Assembly: GCA_947452785.1 (NCBI GenBank)
Contig: CANGDZ010000001.1
Location: 62,001-126,000 of the forward strand
Direction of reading: 5' to 3'
Source: Comamonadaceae bacterium
Lineage (GTDB): Bacteria; Pseudomonadota; Gammaproteobacteria; Burkholderiales; Burkholderiaceae_C
Length of the DNA stretch: 64,000 bases
Position 1 is the stretch's first letter, and each line of letters starts with the position of its first letter. The notes under the pieces were generated by a model. The model had not been told where the DNA came from, did no database searches, and worked only from the letters and a program-made list of their open reading frames with translations. This document shows, piece by piece, positions 26,293 through 35,336 of the stretch. The translations under genes and the position numbers were made by a program.

Positions 26293-27489
26293 TCAGCCAA
26301 GGGGCTTTGTGCTACTGCGCGTTTTGACTCTGCCCTGCCCACCCAAGGCAATCACGTGGCACAACACTGCCACACCCAAGGCCGAAAATAACAAGGTTTC
26401 GCGCATCCAGCCTGCGTCCAGGCTGCGGGCCACTGCCGCCACGCCCATGGTTTGGCCAAAAAACAAGGTGCAGGCAAACAGCGTCACAGCCATGCTGCGC
26501 GACTGCGGGGCCATCTGCGTGGCCTGGGTTTGCAAAGTGTTGTGCATCATGTAAAAGCCCAGACCCGAGAAACCGCAAGCGGCCACGGCCAGCGGCGCCG
26601 CATCGGCCAGTGCCAAGGTACTCAATCCCAAGACGATCAAACTGCCACCGCACCAGGCCAAACCTTTTTCACCCAGTAGCGCCAGACTCTGCCGCGCCAA
26701 CTGGCTGTAAAGCAAACCCGAGGCACCATAGAGCACCATGGCGCCCCCCGCCTGCGCCACCGTGAGGCCAAAATGCCCGACCAAGCGACTGGGCATAAAA
26801 GCCAAGGTGCCCATGATCAACGCGCCTTCAGCCAATGTAGCGCCCAGCACCCAGCGCACACGCGCCTCGGTGAGCAAACGCGCCATGTGCTGCCAGTACT
26901 GCAGCATGGGCAAAGGATGTTCAGGCGGCACAAAACGCGGCTGGCGGTTCAAATGCAGCCACATGCGCCAAAGGGCCACAGCAAAGATCGCACTCACGAC
27001 CACAAACGCATAACGCCAGCCCCAATGCTGCGAGGCAAAGCCGCCAAACCATTGGCCCATCATCATCCCGGTGATGGAGGCCCCCATGAGCCTTGCCAAG
27101 GCTTCTTGGCGCTGTTCATAAGGCACCTGATCACCCACCCACCCCACGGCCAGCGGAATAATGCCGGCTGCAGCCGCGCCCATCGCAGCACGCGCCATCA
27201 CCAAGAGATGCAAACTGGGGGCCAAAGCGGTCAGCAAGCTGAGCAGCATGCACACCAGAGACGAGGCACCGATCACGCTCAGCTTGCCCCATCGGTCACC
27301 CAAGGGGCCATAAAAAATTTGCAACACCCCGTAGGACACAGCGTAGGCGGCAATCACGGCCGAGGCTTCGCCCGTGGTCACGCCAAACTCTTGGCCCAAA
27401 CCCACCAGCATGGGGTCGCACATGCGCATCGAGGCCGTGCTGGCAAAGGCCGACAAAGCCACCAAACGCACCGGGGACACCGCGCTCAC
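26293..27489 (-). CDS. MFS transporter
   Basis: This 398-residue protein has about twelve hydrophobic segments and the MFS loop motif GPLGDRWGKLSVI between helices 2 and 3. The start is a GTG overlapping the upstream AEC gene stop by 4 bp (GTGA). A longer open frame upstream is antisense-like composition within the AEC gene and is not needed. It is probably an exporter or importer for intermediates of the neighbouring aromatic pathway; the substrate is unknown. Confidence 0.85.
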   Translation of the reverse strand: MSAVSPVRLVALSAFASTASMRMCDPMLVGLGQEFGVTTGEASAVIAAYAVSYGVLQIFYGPLGDRWGKLSVIGASSLVCMLLSLLTALAPSLHLLVMARAAMGAAAAGIIPLAVGWVGDQVPYEQRQEALARLMGASITGMMMGQWFGGFASQHWGWRYAFVVVSAIFAVALWRMWLHLNRQPRFVPPEHPLPMLQYWQHMARLLTEARVRWVLGATLAEGALIMGTLAFMPSRLVGHFGLTVAQAGGAMVLYGASGLLYSQLARQSLALLGEKGLAWCGGSLIVLGLSTLALADAAPLAVAACGFSGLGFYMMHNTLQTQATQMAPQSRSMAVTLFACTLFFGQTMGVAAVARSLDAGWMRETLLFSALGVAVLCHVIALGGQGRVKTRSSTKPLG

Positions 27490-28430
27490 AGCGACACGTG
27501 CTGCAGCACCCAAAGCAGACCGCTGAGCGTGAAGAACGAGGCCACGGTGGTCACCAGCAGCGCTGCGGCGCTGGTGGCTTCGTGGCCATGCCGTTGCGAC
27601 AAAATCGTGTAAATTCCCAGCATGGGCAGTGCGGCCGTGATCAAGGCCGCCGCACGCAAAGCCGGGTCGTCCACCGGCACCACCCACCACAAGGTGACCA
27701 GCATGGCCAAGGGATGCAGGAGTAATTTGCCCAGCGTAATATGCACCACCGGCCTTTTGAGACCTTGCACTTTCAAATCCACCAATGAGCCGCCGATCAC
27801 AAACAGGGACAGGGCGCCGCTGGCTTGCGCAAACAAAGTGACGGTGCGCGTAAAAGGCGTGGGAATGTGCACACCCGACCAAGACACACAAAAACCCGCT
27901 GCAATGCCGATGATCATGGGGTTCTTGATCAAGCCGATCAAGGTTTGCTGCAAGACCTTGCGCCACTGCCCATGCGCACCGCCATCGCTGTCGGCCACGG
28001 CCAGCAAGAGCGGGATCAGCAACAGGTTTTCGACCACCATGTTCAGCGCCAACGCGATACCTGCCACCGGGCCCAAGGTCAACAAGATGATGGGAAAGCC
28101 CACAAAGCCACTGTTCGGGCAAGTCATGCCCATGGCCATCATGCTGCTGTAGCTCAGGCTGTGTCGCTGCACATGGCGCGACCACACCAAGGCCAAGCCC
28201 ATCACCACCAAAGTGCTGAGCGCATAGGCCAACAGGTACTGGCCATTCAAAATTTCGGCCACGCTGCGCTGCGACAAGGCATTGAAGAGCAGCGCGGGCA
28301 AAGCCAAGTTCAGGGTGAACTTACCAAACACCCGCATATCAGCACGCTCAAAAACGCCCCAACGGGTGGCCACATAACCCAGGCCAATGGCCAAGTAAAT
28401 CGGGCCCGTGATGGCCAGGATATCAAGCAT
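27486..28430 (-). CDS. AEC (auxin efflux carrier) family transporter
   Basis: The protein has 314 residues and about ten membrane segments, including LDILAITGPIYLAIGLGYVA at the N-terminus and MGMTCPNSGFVGFPII in the middle, a conserved AEC feature. AEC proteins move carboxylates such as malonate or malate. The ATG at 28430 is chosen; a TTG at 28439 is possible. It follows the ferredoxin gene in the same direction and is coupled to the MFS gene. Two different carriers at the end of one catabolic operon suggest handling of acidic intermediates. Confidence 0.85.
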   Translation of the reverse strand: MLDILAITGPIYLAIGLGYVATRWGVFERADMRVFGKFTLNLALPALLFNALSQRSVAEILNGQYLLAYALSTLVVMGLALVWSRHVQRHSLSYSSMMAMGMTCPNSGFVGFPIILLTLGPVAGIALALNMVVENLLLIPLLLAVADSDGGAHGQWRKVLQQTLIGLIKNPMIIGIAAGFCVSWSGVHIPTPFTRTVTLFAQASGALSLFVIGGSLVDLKVQGLKRPVVHITLGKLLLHPLAMLVTLWWVVPVDDPALRAAALITAALPMLGIYTILSQRHGHEATSAAALLVTTVASFFTLSGLLWVLQHVSL

Positions 28431-28465
28431 CGCGTTCAAATTAAAAAGGCCCTGCGTCTATCGAA

Positions 28466-28765
28466 TTACAAATCCAGGACCAACTTGGCACTGCGGGCAC
28501 GCGAGCAGCAAGGCATAAATTGGGTGTGAGTGGCTTGCTCTTCATGGGTGAGGTAATGGTCGCGGTGATCCACCTCGCCACTTTTCACGCCCGTCAAACA
28601 AGTGCCGCACACGCCCTCTTCGCAGGCGAATGGAATATCAAAGCCTTCAAACATCAAGGTGTGCAACACCGATTGACCCGCAGGAACCGGAAAGATCTGG
28701 CCAGTGCTGGCGATCTCGACTTCAAAGTCAGTGTCGGGTGTAGATGCAGTGGTGAGCGTACTCAT
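28466..28765 (-). CDS. Stand-alone plant-type 2Fe-2S ferredoxin
   Basis: This 99-residue protein has ligands C48, C53, C56 (CEEGVCGTC) and C86 or C87. The segment from VDHRDHYLT to the final LVLDL mirrors the C-terminal domain of VanB-type reductases such as that at 3289-4257. It is 4-bp coupled to the VanA-like oxygenase and presumably donates electrons to it. No flavin reductase is encoded in the cluster, so another reductase must load it. It could be a detached reductase domain. Confidence 0.88.
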   Translation of the reverse strand: MSTLTTASTPDTDFEVEIASTGQIFPVPAGQSVLHTLMFEGFDIPFACEEGVCGTCLTGVKSGEVDHRDHYLTHEEQATHTQFMPCCSRARSAKLVLDL

Positions 28766-29814
28766 GCGGTTTCCTTTTGTGCAATTCCGACCTGCTCTTG
28801 CGCAAGCAAACGGTCAATCACACGGCGGGATTGCACGCCGCCGGCGTCGATGTTGAGCATCAGCAAAGCGCGATCAGGGTTGGCCAACAAGTTCTTTTGC
28901 TGCAACTCCAGCATCTCCATGTCTTCGGCAAAAATGCCGCCTTGCCCTTGGCGAATCTGGTCGGTCAGCGCCTGGTCATGCGGCTTGAACTGGCGCACCA
29001 TGCCCCAAAAATAATGGATACTGGTTTCGGTCTCGGGGGTAATAAAGTCCACCACCACGCTGTAGGCCTTGTGCTCGGGCGCGGCGTCATAGCCGCCCTT
29101 GCCGGCGAGCGCCACGCCCACTTCAATCAGCACATGGCTGGGCGGGGTGAAGCGGCAAATTTGCCAGCGGTCGACCACTTGGTCGTCGGGCAAATCGTTG
29201 GCGCGCAAAGCCATTTTCCAAAACGGCGGCGCCATGATGTTTTCCATAAAGCGGGTGGTCACCACTTTGTCGCCATCCACCGTGGTTTTGCACGGGGTCT
29301 CGTCAATCTCTAACTGACCGATGCTGGTGGAATGCACATAGGTCTCATGCGTCAAGTCCATCAGGTTGTCGACCATCAAGCGGTAGTCACAAGCGATGTG
29401 ATACAGCCCGCCACCATAGGCCCAGTTGGGGTTGTCAAACCACTCAAACACCGGCATGGACGCTTCGTCGGCCAAAGCCGCATCGCCCGGCCAGACCCAG
29501 ACAAAGCCATAACGCTCGACCACAGCAAAATTTTTGACGGGCGGAAAGCCCCGCACCCGCTGGCCCGGCATGGCCACAGTTTTGCCGTCGCAGCCCATCT
29601 CCAGGCCGTGGTAGCCGCAGACCAATTTGCCTTCGCACACTTTGCCCAAAGACAAAGGCGCGCCGCGGTGCGGGCAAAAGTCTTGCACCGCCGCGGGCTG
29701 GTTGTCTGGGCCACGAAAGAAAGCAATGCTCTCATTGCAGACCTTGCGGCCCAAGGGCTTGTCGGTCAACTCATGCGACTGACAGGCCACGTACCAGGTA
29801 TTTTTGATGAACAT
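28762..29814 (-). CDS. Rieske oxygenase large subunit, vanillate O-demethylase (VanA)-like
   Basis: This 350-residue protein has the Rieske ligands C47, H49, C66 and H69 (FCPHRGA, CGYHG) and iron ligands D153, H156 and H161 (LMDLTHETYVHS). Length and N-terminus (MFIKNTWYVACQSHEL) match VanA-type demethylases, which turn vanillate into protocatechuate plus formaldehyde. It overlaps the ferredoxin gene by 4 bp. It follows a complete branched-chain-type ABC importer, which likely brings in the aromatic acid. Related enzymes act on veratrate, phenoxybenzoate or dicamba. Confidence 0.85.
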   Translation of the reverse strand: MFIKNTWYVACQSHELTDKPLGRKVCNESIAFFRGPDNQPAAVQDFCPHRGAPLSLGKVCEGKLVCGYHGLEMGCDGKTVAMPGQRVRGFPPVKNFAVVERYGFVWVWPGDAALADEASMPVFEWFDNPNWAYGGGLYHIACDYRLMVDNLMDLTHETYVHSTSIGQLEIDETPCKTTVDGDKVVTTRFMENIMAPPFWKMALRANDLPDDQVVDRWQICRFTPPSHVLIEVGVALAGKGGYDAAPEHKAYSVVVDFITPETETSIHYFWGMVRQFKPHDQALTDQIRQGQGGIFAEDMEMLELQQKNLLANPDRALLMLNIDAGGVQSRRVIDRLLAQEQVGIAQKETA

Positions 29815-29831
29815 AAAAACAGCTTTCTGAA

Positions 29832-30584
29832 TTAGGTCTGTACAGCGTGCTCGCGCGAGACGCCCAGCAAACGATCCAACAAGGCAGGCTGCGCCTGCAA
29901 CTCGTGCGCCGCGCCACTGTGCACCACGCGGCCTTGGTCCAGCACCACCGCACGGTGGCTGATGGCCAAAATTGCTTGCGGATGCTGCTCCACGATGATG
30001 GCCGACAGCCCTTCGTCGCGGGTGATTCGGGCAATGGCACGCAGCAGCTCTTCCACAATGATGGGGGCCAAGCCCTCTAAGGGTTCGTCCAGCAAGAGCA
30101 AGCGCGGATTCAGTACCAAGGCCCGGCCCACAGCCAGCATTTGCTGCTCGCCGCCCGACAGTTGCGTGCCCAAATTGGTTTTGCGCTCGGCCAGGCGTGG
30201 AAACATGTCGTACACGCGCTCAGGCGTCCACGCCGGTGCGCTGCGCCCTGCGCGTGCGGCGCGCGCGGGTCTGGCTACGGCGCTCAAGTTTTCGTGCACG
30301 GTGAGCGATTTGAAAATATTGCGCTCTTGCGGCACCCAGCCAATGCCGGCGCCGGCGCGCTCTTGCGAAGGTAAGCTGTGCAAAGCCACGCCGCCCAATA
30401 GGATCTGCCCGGCATGTTGACGGGTGGCGCCCGCCAGCGTGTCCATCACAGTAGTTTTACCGGTGCCGTTGCGCCCCAAGAGCGCCAGGGTTTCGCCCTC
30501 GGCCAAAGAAAAACTCACGCCGTTCAGCACCACGGCTTCGCCGTAACCGGCGCTCAATGCCATCACTTGCAGTAAATCAGCCAT
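29832..30584 (-). CDS. livF: Branched-chain/aromatic-acid ABC transporter ATP-binding protein (LivF type)
   Basis: The protein has 250 residues from ATG 30584, which overlaps the upstream livG stop. It carries Walker A GRNGTGKT, signature QLSGGEQQMLAVGRAL, Walker B LLLLDEPLEGLAP and the switch histidine VEQHPQAIL. It forms the second ATPase of the importer encoded upstream. Liv-type systems in Burkholderiales often carry aromatic acids, and the Rieske oxygenase gene starts 17 bp after it. Confidence 0.9.
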   Translation of the reverse strand: MADLLQVMALSAGYGEAVVLNGVSFSLAEGETLALLGRNGTGKTTVMDTLAGATRQHAGQILLGGVALHSLPSQERAGAGIGWVPQERNIFKSLTVHENLSAVARPARAARAGRSAPAWTPERVYDMFPRLAERKTNLGTQLSGGEQQMLAVGRALVLNPRLLLLDEPLEGLAPIIVEELLRAIARITRDEGLSAIIVEQHPQAILAISHRAVVLDQGRVVHSGAAHELQAQPALLDRLLGVSREHAVQT

Positions 30585-31344
30585 GCGCCAACTCCTCGCC
30601 ATGACCCAGGTACACCGACTTGACCTGGGGGTCGTTGGCAATCTCTTGCGGTGTGCCTTCGGTCAGCACGGCACCGTTCACCAGCACGGTGATGCGGGTG
30701 GCGAAATCAAAAACCAAATCCATATCGTGTTCAATCAACATCACCGACACATCGGCCGGCAAGGCCGCGACGGTGTGCAGCAGTTCCTCGCGCTCGCCCG
30801 CGGGCACACCAGCCACCGGCTCGTCCAGCAACAAGACCTTGGGCTCGCACGCCAGGGCAATCGCCATTTCCAGCAAGCGGCGCTTGCCGTAGGCCAACAC
30901 CTCGGTACGCTGGTTCATCACCTCGGTCAGGCGAAACAGTGTGAGCAGTTCTTCGCAGCGCTCGACCACGTGGCGGTTGGCGCCCAGGGGCTGCCACCAG
31001 CGCCCGCCCGAGCCTTGCTGCTGCGAGACCACCATGGCCAGCGTTTCCAGCGGCGTCATGCTGGCAAACAACTGGTTGATCTGGAAGGTGCGCACCAGCC
31101 CCTTGTGCACCCGTTGATGGGGGGGCAGTTCGGTGATGTCCTCGCCCAACAGGGTGATGCGTCCCGCGGTAGGTTCCAGTACACCGGTCATCAAATTGAT
31201 GAGCGTGGTTTTGCCCGCACCGTTGGGGCCGATCAAGGCATGCCTGGCGCCTTGCGTTATCGACAGGTTTACGTCTTGGGTGGCGGTGATGCCGCCAAAC
31301 TTTTTCAACAAGCCTTCGGTTTTCAAAACAACAGGCGCGCTCAT
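30577..31344 (-). CDS. livG: Branched-chain/aromatic-acid ABC transporter ATP-binding protein (LivG type)
   Basis: The protein has 255 residues from ATG 31344, overlapping the livM stop. It carries Walker A GPNGAGKTT, Walker B VLLLDEPVAGV and the switch region VMLIEHDMDLVFD, and ends with VYLGHGEELAHG as in LivG. The signature motif reads VLAYGKRRLLEIA-like (EVLAYGKRRLLEMAIAL), as usual for LivG. It is the first ATPase of the five-gene importer. Confidence 0.9.
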   Translation of the reverse strand: MSAPVVLKTEGLLKKFGGITATQDVNLSITQGARHALIGPNGAGKTTLINLMTGVLEPTAGRITLLGEDITELPPHQRVHKGLVRTFQINQLFASMTPLETLAMVVSQQQGSGGRWWQPLGANRHVVERCEELLTLFRLTEVMNQRTEVLAYGKRRLLEMAIALACEPKVLLLDEPVAGVPAGEREELLHTVAALPADVSVMLIEHDMDLVFDFATRITVLVNGAVLTEGTPQEIANDPQVKSVYLGHGEELAHG

Positions 31345-32327
31345 GCCGATGCCCCTGAGGCGCGGGCCTTGTTGGCGCCGAACCACGACCATGGGCGCAG
31401 CAAACGGTCACGCCCCGCCAGCGCCAGCACCACCAAAAACAAACCAATCCAGAAGGTCCAGTACTGCGGCGTGATGCTCGAGATCACATCGTGCAGCAGC
31501 TTGAACACCACAGCGCCCAACACGCCACCATACAACCAACCCACACCGCCAATCACCAACATCAACATCACATCGGCCGAACGGTCCAATGCAAACAAGT
31601 CCAGGGATGCAAAGCCCGAGGTTTGCGCCAGCAAGGCGCCAGCCGCACCAGCCACACCCGCGGCCAAGGTGTAAATCACCGCCAAGCGGCGATGCACTGC
31701 AATGCCAATCGCCATGGCGCGCAAGGGGTTGTCGCGCAAGGCTTTGAGCGTGGCGCCAAACGGTGAATGCACCAAGCGCCTGGCCAACACAAACAGCAAA
31801 AGCAGCACGACCAAGGAATACCAAGCCGCGGTTTGCCCCATCAGGTCAAACTCAAACCGGCCCAAAACTGGCCCCAAGATCACGCCTTGCAGCCCGTCAG
31901 AGCCACCTGTCAACCAGTCCAGCTTATTGGCCAGCTCCAGCAAAATCAAAGCCACGCCCAAGGTGACCATCAACCGGGTTAAGTCCGTACCGCGCAAGAT
32001 GGTGAACGAACACATGGCACCCAGAAACGTTGCAGCCGCCATGCCGACCAGCAAACCCATCACTGGGTCGGGCATGACCAGCTTGGCAAACAAGGCCGCA
32101 GCGTAGGCGCCGAAGCCAAAAAAAGCCGCATGACCCAACGAGACCACACCGGCGTAACCCAGCACCAAATCGAGCGACAAGGCGAACAAGGCCACGATGG
32201 CGATCTCGTTGACGATCAAGGCGTGACCGGGCAAAACCCATGGCGCGGCAAAGGCCGTCAGCCAAAGCAAGGGCTCCCAGGCTTTGAAGCGCGAAGGAGT
32301 CAATAAACTGTGTTGCATAGCGTCCAT
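31341..32327 (-). CDS. livM: ABC transporter permease (LivM type)
   Basis: This 328-residue protein has multiple membrane helices and the LivM signature GYAGVVSLGHAAFFGFGAYAAA near the N-terminus. The start at 32327 overlaps the livH stop (TGATG), indicating translational coupling. It forms the membrane channel with LivH. The C-terminus (RDRLLRPWSWFG) is typical of the family. Confidence 0.9.
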   Translation of the reverse strand: MDAMQHSLLTPSRFKAWEPLLWLTAFAAPWVLPGHALIVNEIAIVALFALSLDLVLGYAGVVSLGHAAFFGFGAYAAALFAKLVMPDPVMGLLVGMAAATFLGAMCSFTILRGTDLTRLMVTLGVALILLELANKLDWLTGGSDGLQGVILGPVLGRFEFDLMGQTAAWYSLVVLLLLFVLARRLVHSPFGATLKALRDNPLRAMAIGIAVHRRLAVIYTLAAGVAGAAGALLAQTSGFASLDLFALDRSADVMLMLVIGGVGWLYGGVLGAVVFKLLHDVISSITPQYWTFWIGLFLVVLALAGRDRLLRPWSWFGANKARASGASA

Positions 32328-33202
32328 CACTTGCCCCCTTTGCGGACAAACAGGCCTTGCGGGCGCCACAACAAAATCATCAACATCAGCGAATACACAA
32401 TGAAGGCCCCTAACTTAGGCACGTAATATTTACCCGCCACATCGGCAATGCCCAGCAGCAAGGCGGCCAACAAAGGACCGGTGATGGACGAGGTGCCGCC
32501 CACCGCAACGACGATCAAAAAGTACACCATGAACTTGAGGGGAAAGGTCGGGTCCAGGCCCAGCACCTCGGCGCCCAAGGCGCCGCCCAAACCGGCCAGA
32601 CCCGAGCCCACCGCAAAAGTGGCGGCAAACACCAAGTTCACGTTGATGCCCAAACCTGCAGCCACGCGCGCGTCGTCCACGCTAGCGCGCAAACGGCTGC
32701 CAAAGCGGGTTTTCGCCAAGATGTACTGCAAGCCCACGGTGAGCGCAGCGCACACAGCGATGATGAACAAGCGGTAGTGCCCCATGCCCAAGGCATAGCG
32801 CTCGCCGTCAAACAACTCGGTGCGCCCACGCAACCAATCAGGCAGCTGCATGATTTGCTGCTGCGAACCCATGAAGTAGTCGGTGGCCGCAACGGCCATG
32901 AATGCCAGGCCGATGGAAAACAGCACCTGATCCAAGTGCGGTTTTTTGTACATCGGCCGGTACAGCGTGCGTTCCAACACCGCGCCCAGCAAACCAGCAC
33001 CGGCAAAAGCGATGGGCAGACACCACAAGAACGGCACGCCATACTGCTGTGTAAGCACCACCGTGAGGTAGCCCCCCACCATGGCAAAAGCGCCGTGCGC
33101 GAGGTTGATGAAATTCATCAACCCCATCGTCACCGACAGGCCCACGGCCAAGATAAACAAAAGCATGCCGTAGGCGATGCCGTCAAAAAGAATAGTCAGC
33201 AT
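32327..33202 (-). CDS. livH: ABC transporter permease (LivH type)
   Basis: This 291-residue polytopic protein has MGLMNFINLAHGAFAMVGGY, the LivH hallmark, and a C-terminal VYSLMLMILLWRPQGLF. It partners LivM. The gene begins 2 bp after the binding-protein stop codon. Confidence 0.9.
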   Translation of the reverse strand: MLTILFDGIAYGMLLFILAVGLSVTMGLMNFINLAHGAFAMVGGYLTVVLTQQYGVPFLWCLPIAFAGAGLLGAVLERTLYRPMYKKPHLDQVLFSIGLAFMAVAATDYFMGSQQQIMQLPDWLRGRTELFDGERYALGMGHYRLFIIAVCAALTVGLQYILAKTRFGSRLRASVDDARVAAGLGINVNLVFAATFAVGSGLAGLGGALGAEVLGLDPTFPLKFMVYFLIVVAVGGTSSITGPLLAALLLGIADVAGKYYVPKLGAFIVYSLMLMILLWRPQGLFVRKGGK

Positions 33203-33204
33203 GT

Positions 33205-34371
33205 TTACTTGGTTTTGCCCGGATCTTTCACGTCCTTGAGGGTCGAGAACTCCTGGTTGTAGAGCTGGCCGTTGACCTTTTCCACCTTGCGAATATAGAT
33301 GTTGTGCACCACGTCGCGGGTTTGCGCGTCGATGAACATCGGGCCGCGGGGGCTTTCAAACACTTGGCCCTTCATCGCGTCGAGCAAGGCTTGACCACCG
33401 GCACCCTTGGTGGCTTTGGCGGCTTCGTAAATCACGCGCATGCCGTCATACCCGCCCACCGCCATGAAGTTGGGGCGCAAGCCGTTGTTAGCTTTTTCAA
33501 ACGCAGCCACGAATTTTTTGTTCACCGCCGAGTTGTGCGAAGCCGAGTAGTGGTGCGAGGTCACCACACCGTTGGCCACATCGCCCATGCTGTTCAAGAT
33601 ATCGTCATCGGTGATGTCGCCGGTGCCGATCAGCTTGATGCCGGCCTTGTCCATGCCGCGTTCGGCAAACTGCTTCATCAGCGCCGCACCAGCGCCCGAG
33701 GGCACGAAAACATAAACCGCGTCGGGCTTGAGGTCACGCACTTTTTGCAAAAAAGGTGCAAAATCGGGGTTACGCATGGGCACGCGCAAGGTGTCGAGCA
33801 CTTGGCCGCCGTTGAAAGTCAAACGGTCTTTGAAATACTTTTCAGCATCCATGCCCGGGCCGTAATCGGCCACCAGCGTGACCACTTTCTTGATGCCGTT
33901 GTTGGGTGCCCAATCGGCAATCGCCACGGCCGCTTGCGGCAAAGTGAAGCTGGTGCGGATGATGAAAGGCGAGGCTTCGGTGATGCTCGAGGTCGCCGCC
34001 GCCATAACCACCAAAGGCGTCTTGGACTGGGTGGCAATCGGCGCGGTGGCCAAGGCCAGAGGCGTCAGGCCAAAACCGGCCAGCACGCTGACCTTGTCGT
34101 TCACCACCAACTCTTGCGCGATGCGCTTGGTCACGTCAGGGGCGCTGGTGTCGTCTTTGACGATCAGCTCCACTTTTTTGCCAGCCACGGTGTCACCGTT
34201 TTGCGCCATGTACAAGCGCGCAGCGGCTTCGATCTGTTTGCCGGTGGAGGCAAAAGGTCCGGTCATGGGCAAGATCAAACCGATCTTGAATTTGTCTTGA
34301 GCCAAGACGTTGGTAGCGCCAGCCAACACCACCGCTGCGGCGACAGTGCGGAGAAAAAATCGTTTTTGCAT
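33205..34371 (-). CDS. ABC transporter substrate-binding protein (LivK-like, type 1 fold)
   Basis: This 388-residue protein has a Sec signal peptide (MQKRFFLRTVAAAVVLAGAT, cleaved near VLA-QDK) and the mature start KIGLILPMTGPFASTGKQIE typical of Leu/Ile/Val-type binding proteins that also bind aromatic acids. ATG 34371 follows a GGAGA site; the upstream ATG is ignored. It lies 50 bp after the GntR-type regulator gene and is probably transcribed with it. Confidence 0.9.
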   Translation of the reverse strand: MQKRFFLRTVAAAVVLAGATNVLAQDKFKIGLILPMTGPFASTGKQIEAAARLYMAQNGDTVAGKKVELIVKDDTSAPDVTKRIAQELVVNDKVSVLAGFGLTPLALATAPIATQSKTPLVVMAAATSSITEASPFIIRTSFTLPQAAVAIADWAPNNGIKKVVTLVADYGPGMDAEKYFKDRLTFNGGQVLDTLRVPMRNPDFAPFLQKVRDLKPDAVYVFVPSGAGAALMKQFAERGMDKAGIKLIGTGDITDDDILNSMGDVANGVVTSHHYSASHNSAVNKKFVAAFEKANNGLRPNFMAVGGYDGMRVIYEAAKATKGAGGQALLDAMKGQVFESPRGPMFIDAQTRDVVHNIYIRKVEKVNGQLYNQEFSTLKDVKDPGKTK

Positions 34372-34421
34372 GCTGAGGGTCTCCAAAAAAATCAAGGGGG
34401 TTGAGGTGAGGGAAATGGGCG

Positions 34422-35165
34422 TCAGCCCGACTTACGAATAAGTTGCACACCGGGCACAGGCACCGCTTGGGGGCTTCGAATGGCAGCTTTCAAATTGGTT
34501 TGTGCCAAACGCGAATGCTCGCGCATCAGCGATTCTGCGCGAGCACCTTCGCGCAAGGCAATTGCTTTGAGCACCTCGCGGTGCTGGTGCTGGGCCATGA
34601 TGAGCATGTCGCGCGATTGGGGCGAGTTGAACTGCACGCCGACAAACCCCGAGGGCGAGGCAAACGGCTGACTGGCCACGCGCTCGATCTCGCGCACCAG
34701 CACACGGCTGCCCGACATGGCCCCCAGCAAGGTATGGAACTGATGGTTCATCAGCACATAGGCCGAGAAGGTCCTGTCCGACAAAGCGGCATCCGTCAGC
34801 ACCGCATCGATCTCGTCTAAACAGGTTTGCGCCCGCCGCATGACTTCCGGGTCCACACCGCGCTCCGCGGCCAGACGTGCAGCCAAACCTTCGACCGTGC
34901 CGCGCAACTCAATCGCGTCAGACACTTCGGCCTCCGAAAAGGTACGCACCGCATACCCGCCATGGGGCAAGGCCTCGAGCAAGCCCTCTTGCTCTAACCG
35001 AATCAGCGCGGCGCGAATGGGGGTGCGCGAGACGCCCAACAGGTCCACCAAAGTCAGCTCGGCAATGCGCGCACCGGCAGGCAAGGCCCCGGCCAAGATC
35101 AACTCGCGCAACTTGAGCTGCGCTTTGACCGCTTGCGAACTACTTTCTTCCAAAGTGACAACCAT
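34422..35165 (-). CDS. GntR-family transcriptional regulator (FCD subfamily)
   Basis: The protein has 247 residues from ATG 35165; a 112-codon upstream extension lies across the promoter region and is rejected. It has a winged helix (LTLVDLLGVSRTPIRAALIRLEQEGLL) and an FCD effector domain. It is the first gene of the leftward run with the Liv importer, Rieske oxygenase, ferredoxin and carriers, and likely controls it in response to an aromatic acid, as VanR does for vanillate genes. A TGTATACA palindrome lies 58 bp upstream. Confidence 0.87.
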   Translation of the reverse strand: MVVTLEESSSQAVKAQLKLRELILAGALPAGARIAELTLVDLLGVSRTPIRAALIRLEQEGLLEALPHGGYAVRTFSEAEVSDAIELRGTVEGLAARLAAERGVDPEVMRRAQTCLDEIDAVLTDAALSDRTFSAYVLMNHQFHTLLGAMSGSRVLVREIERVASQPFASPSGFVGVQFNSPQSRDMLIMAQHQHREVLKAIALREGARAESLMREHSRLAQTNLKAAIRSPQAVPVPGVQLIRKSG

Positions 35166-35220
35166 AGGACTGACCAAGAATGCGACAAGGCGTCGCGCAG
35201 GGGGTATTGCAATGCGATTA

Positions 35221-35231
35221 ATTGTATACAG
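35221..35231. promoter_or_regulatory. Candidate GntR/FCD operator
   Basis: The perfect palindrome TGTATACA (35223-35230) lies in the 171-bp divergent gap between the GntR gene and chrA. Symmetric sites of the form TTGTATACAA are common for FCD-type GntR regulators. Only one copy is seen. Confidence 0.4.
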
Positions 35232-35336
35232 CAAGTCACAAAACCATGCCAAATCGGCCAAATAACCCTTGATATCCCTCAATATGTCCAACTGATGTAT
35301 CCCAAAATACTCCTCAGCGCCTGCGACAATGGGATT

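Noticed and set aside
27490-28185. Long upstream extension of the MFS reading frame
   Set aside because: It lies entirely antisense to the AEC transporter gene. The GTG at 27489 gives a normal 398-residue MFS protein and a typical 4-bp overlap.
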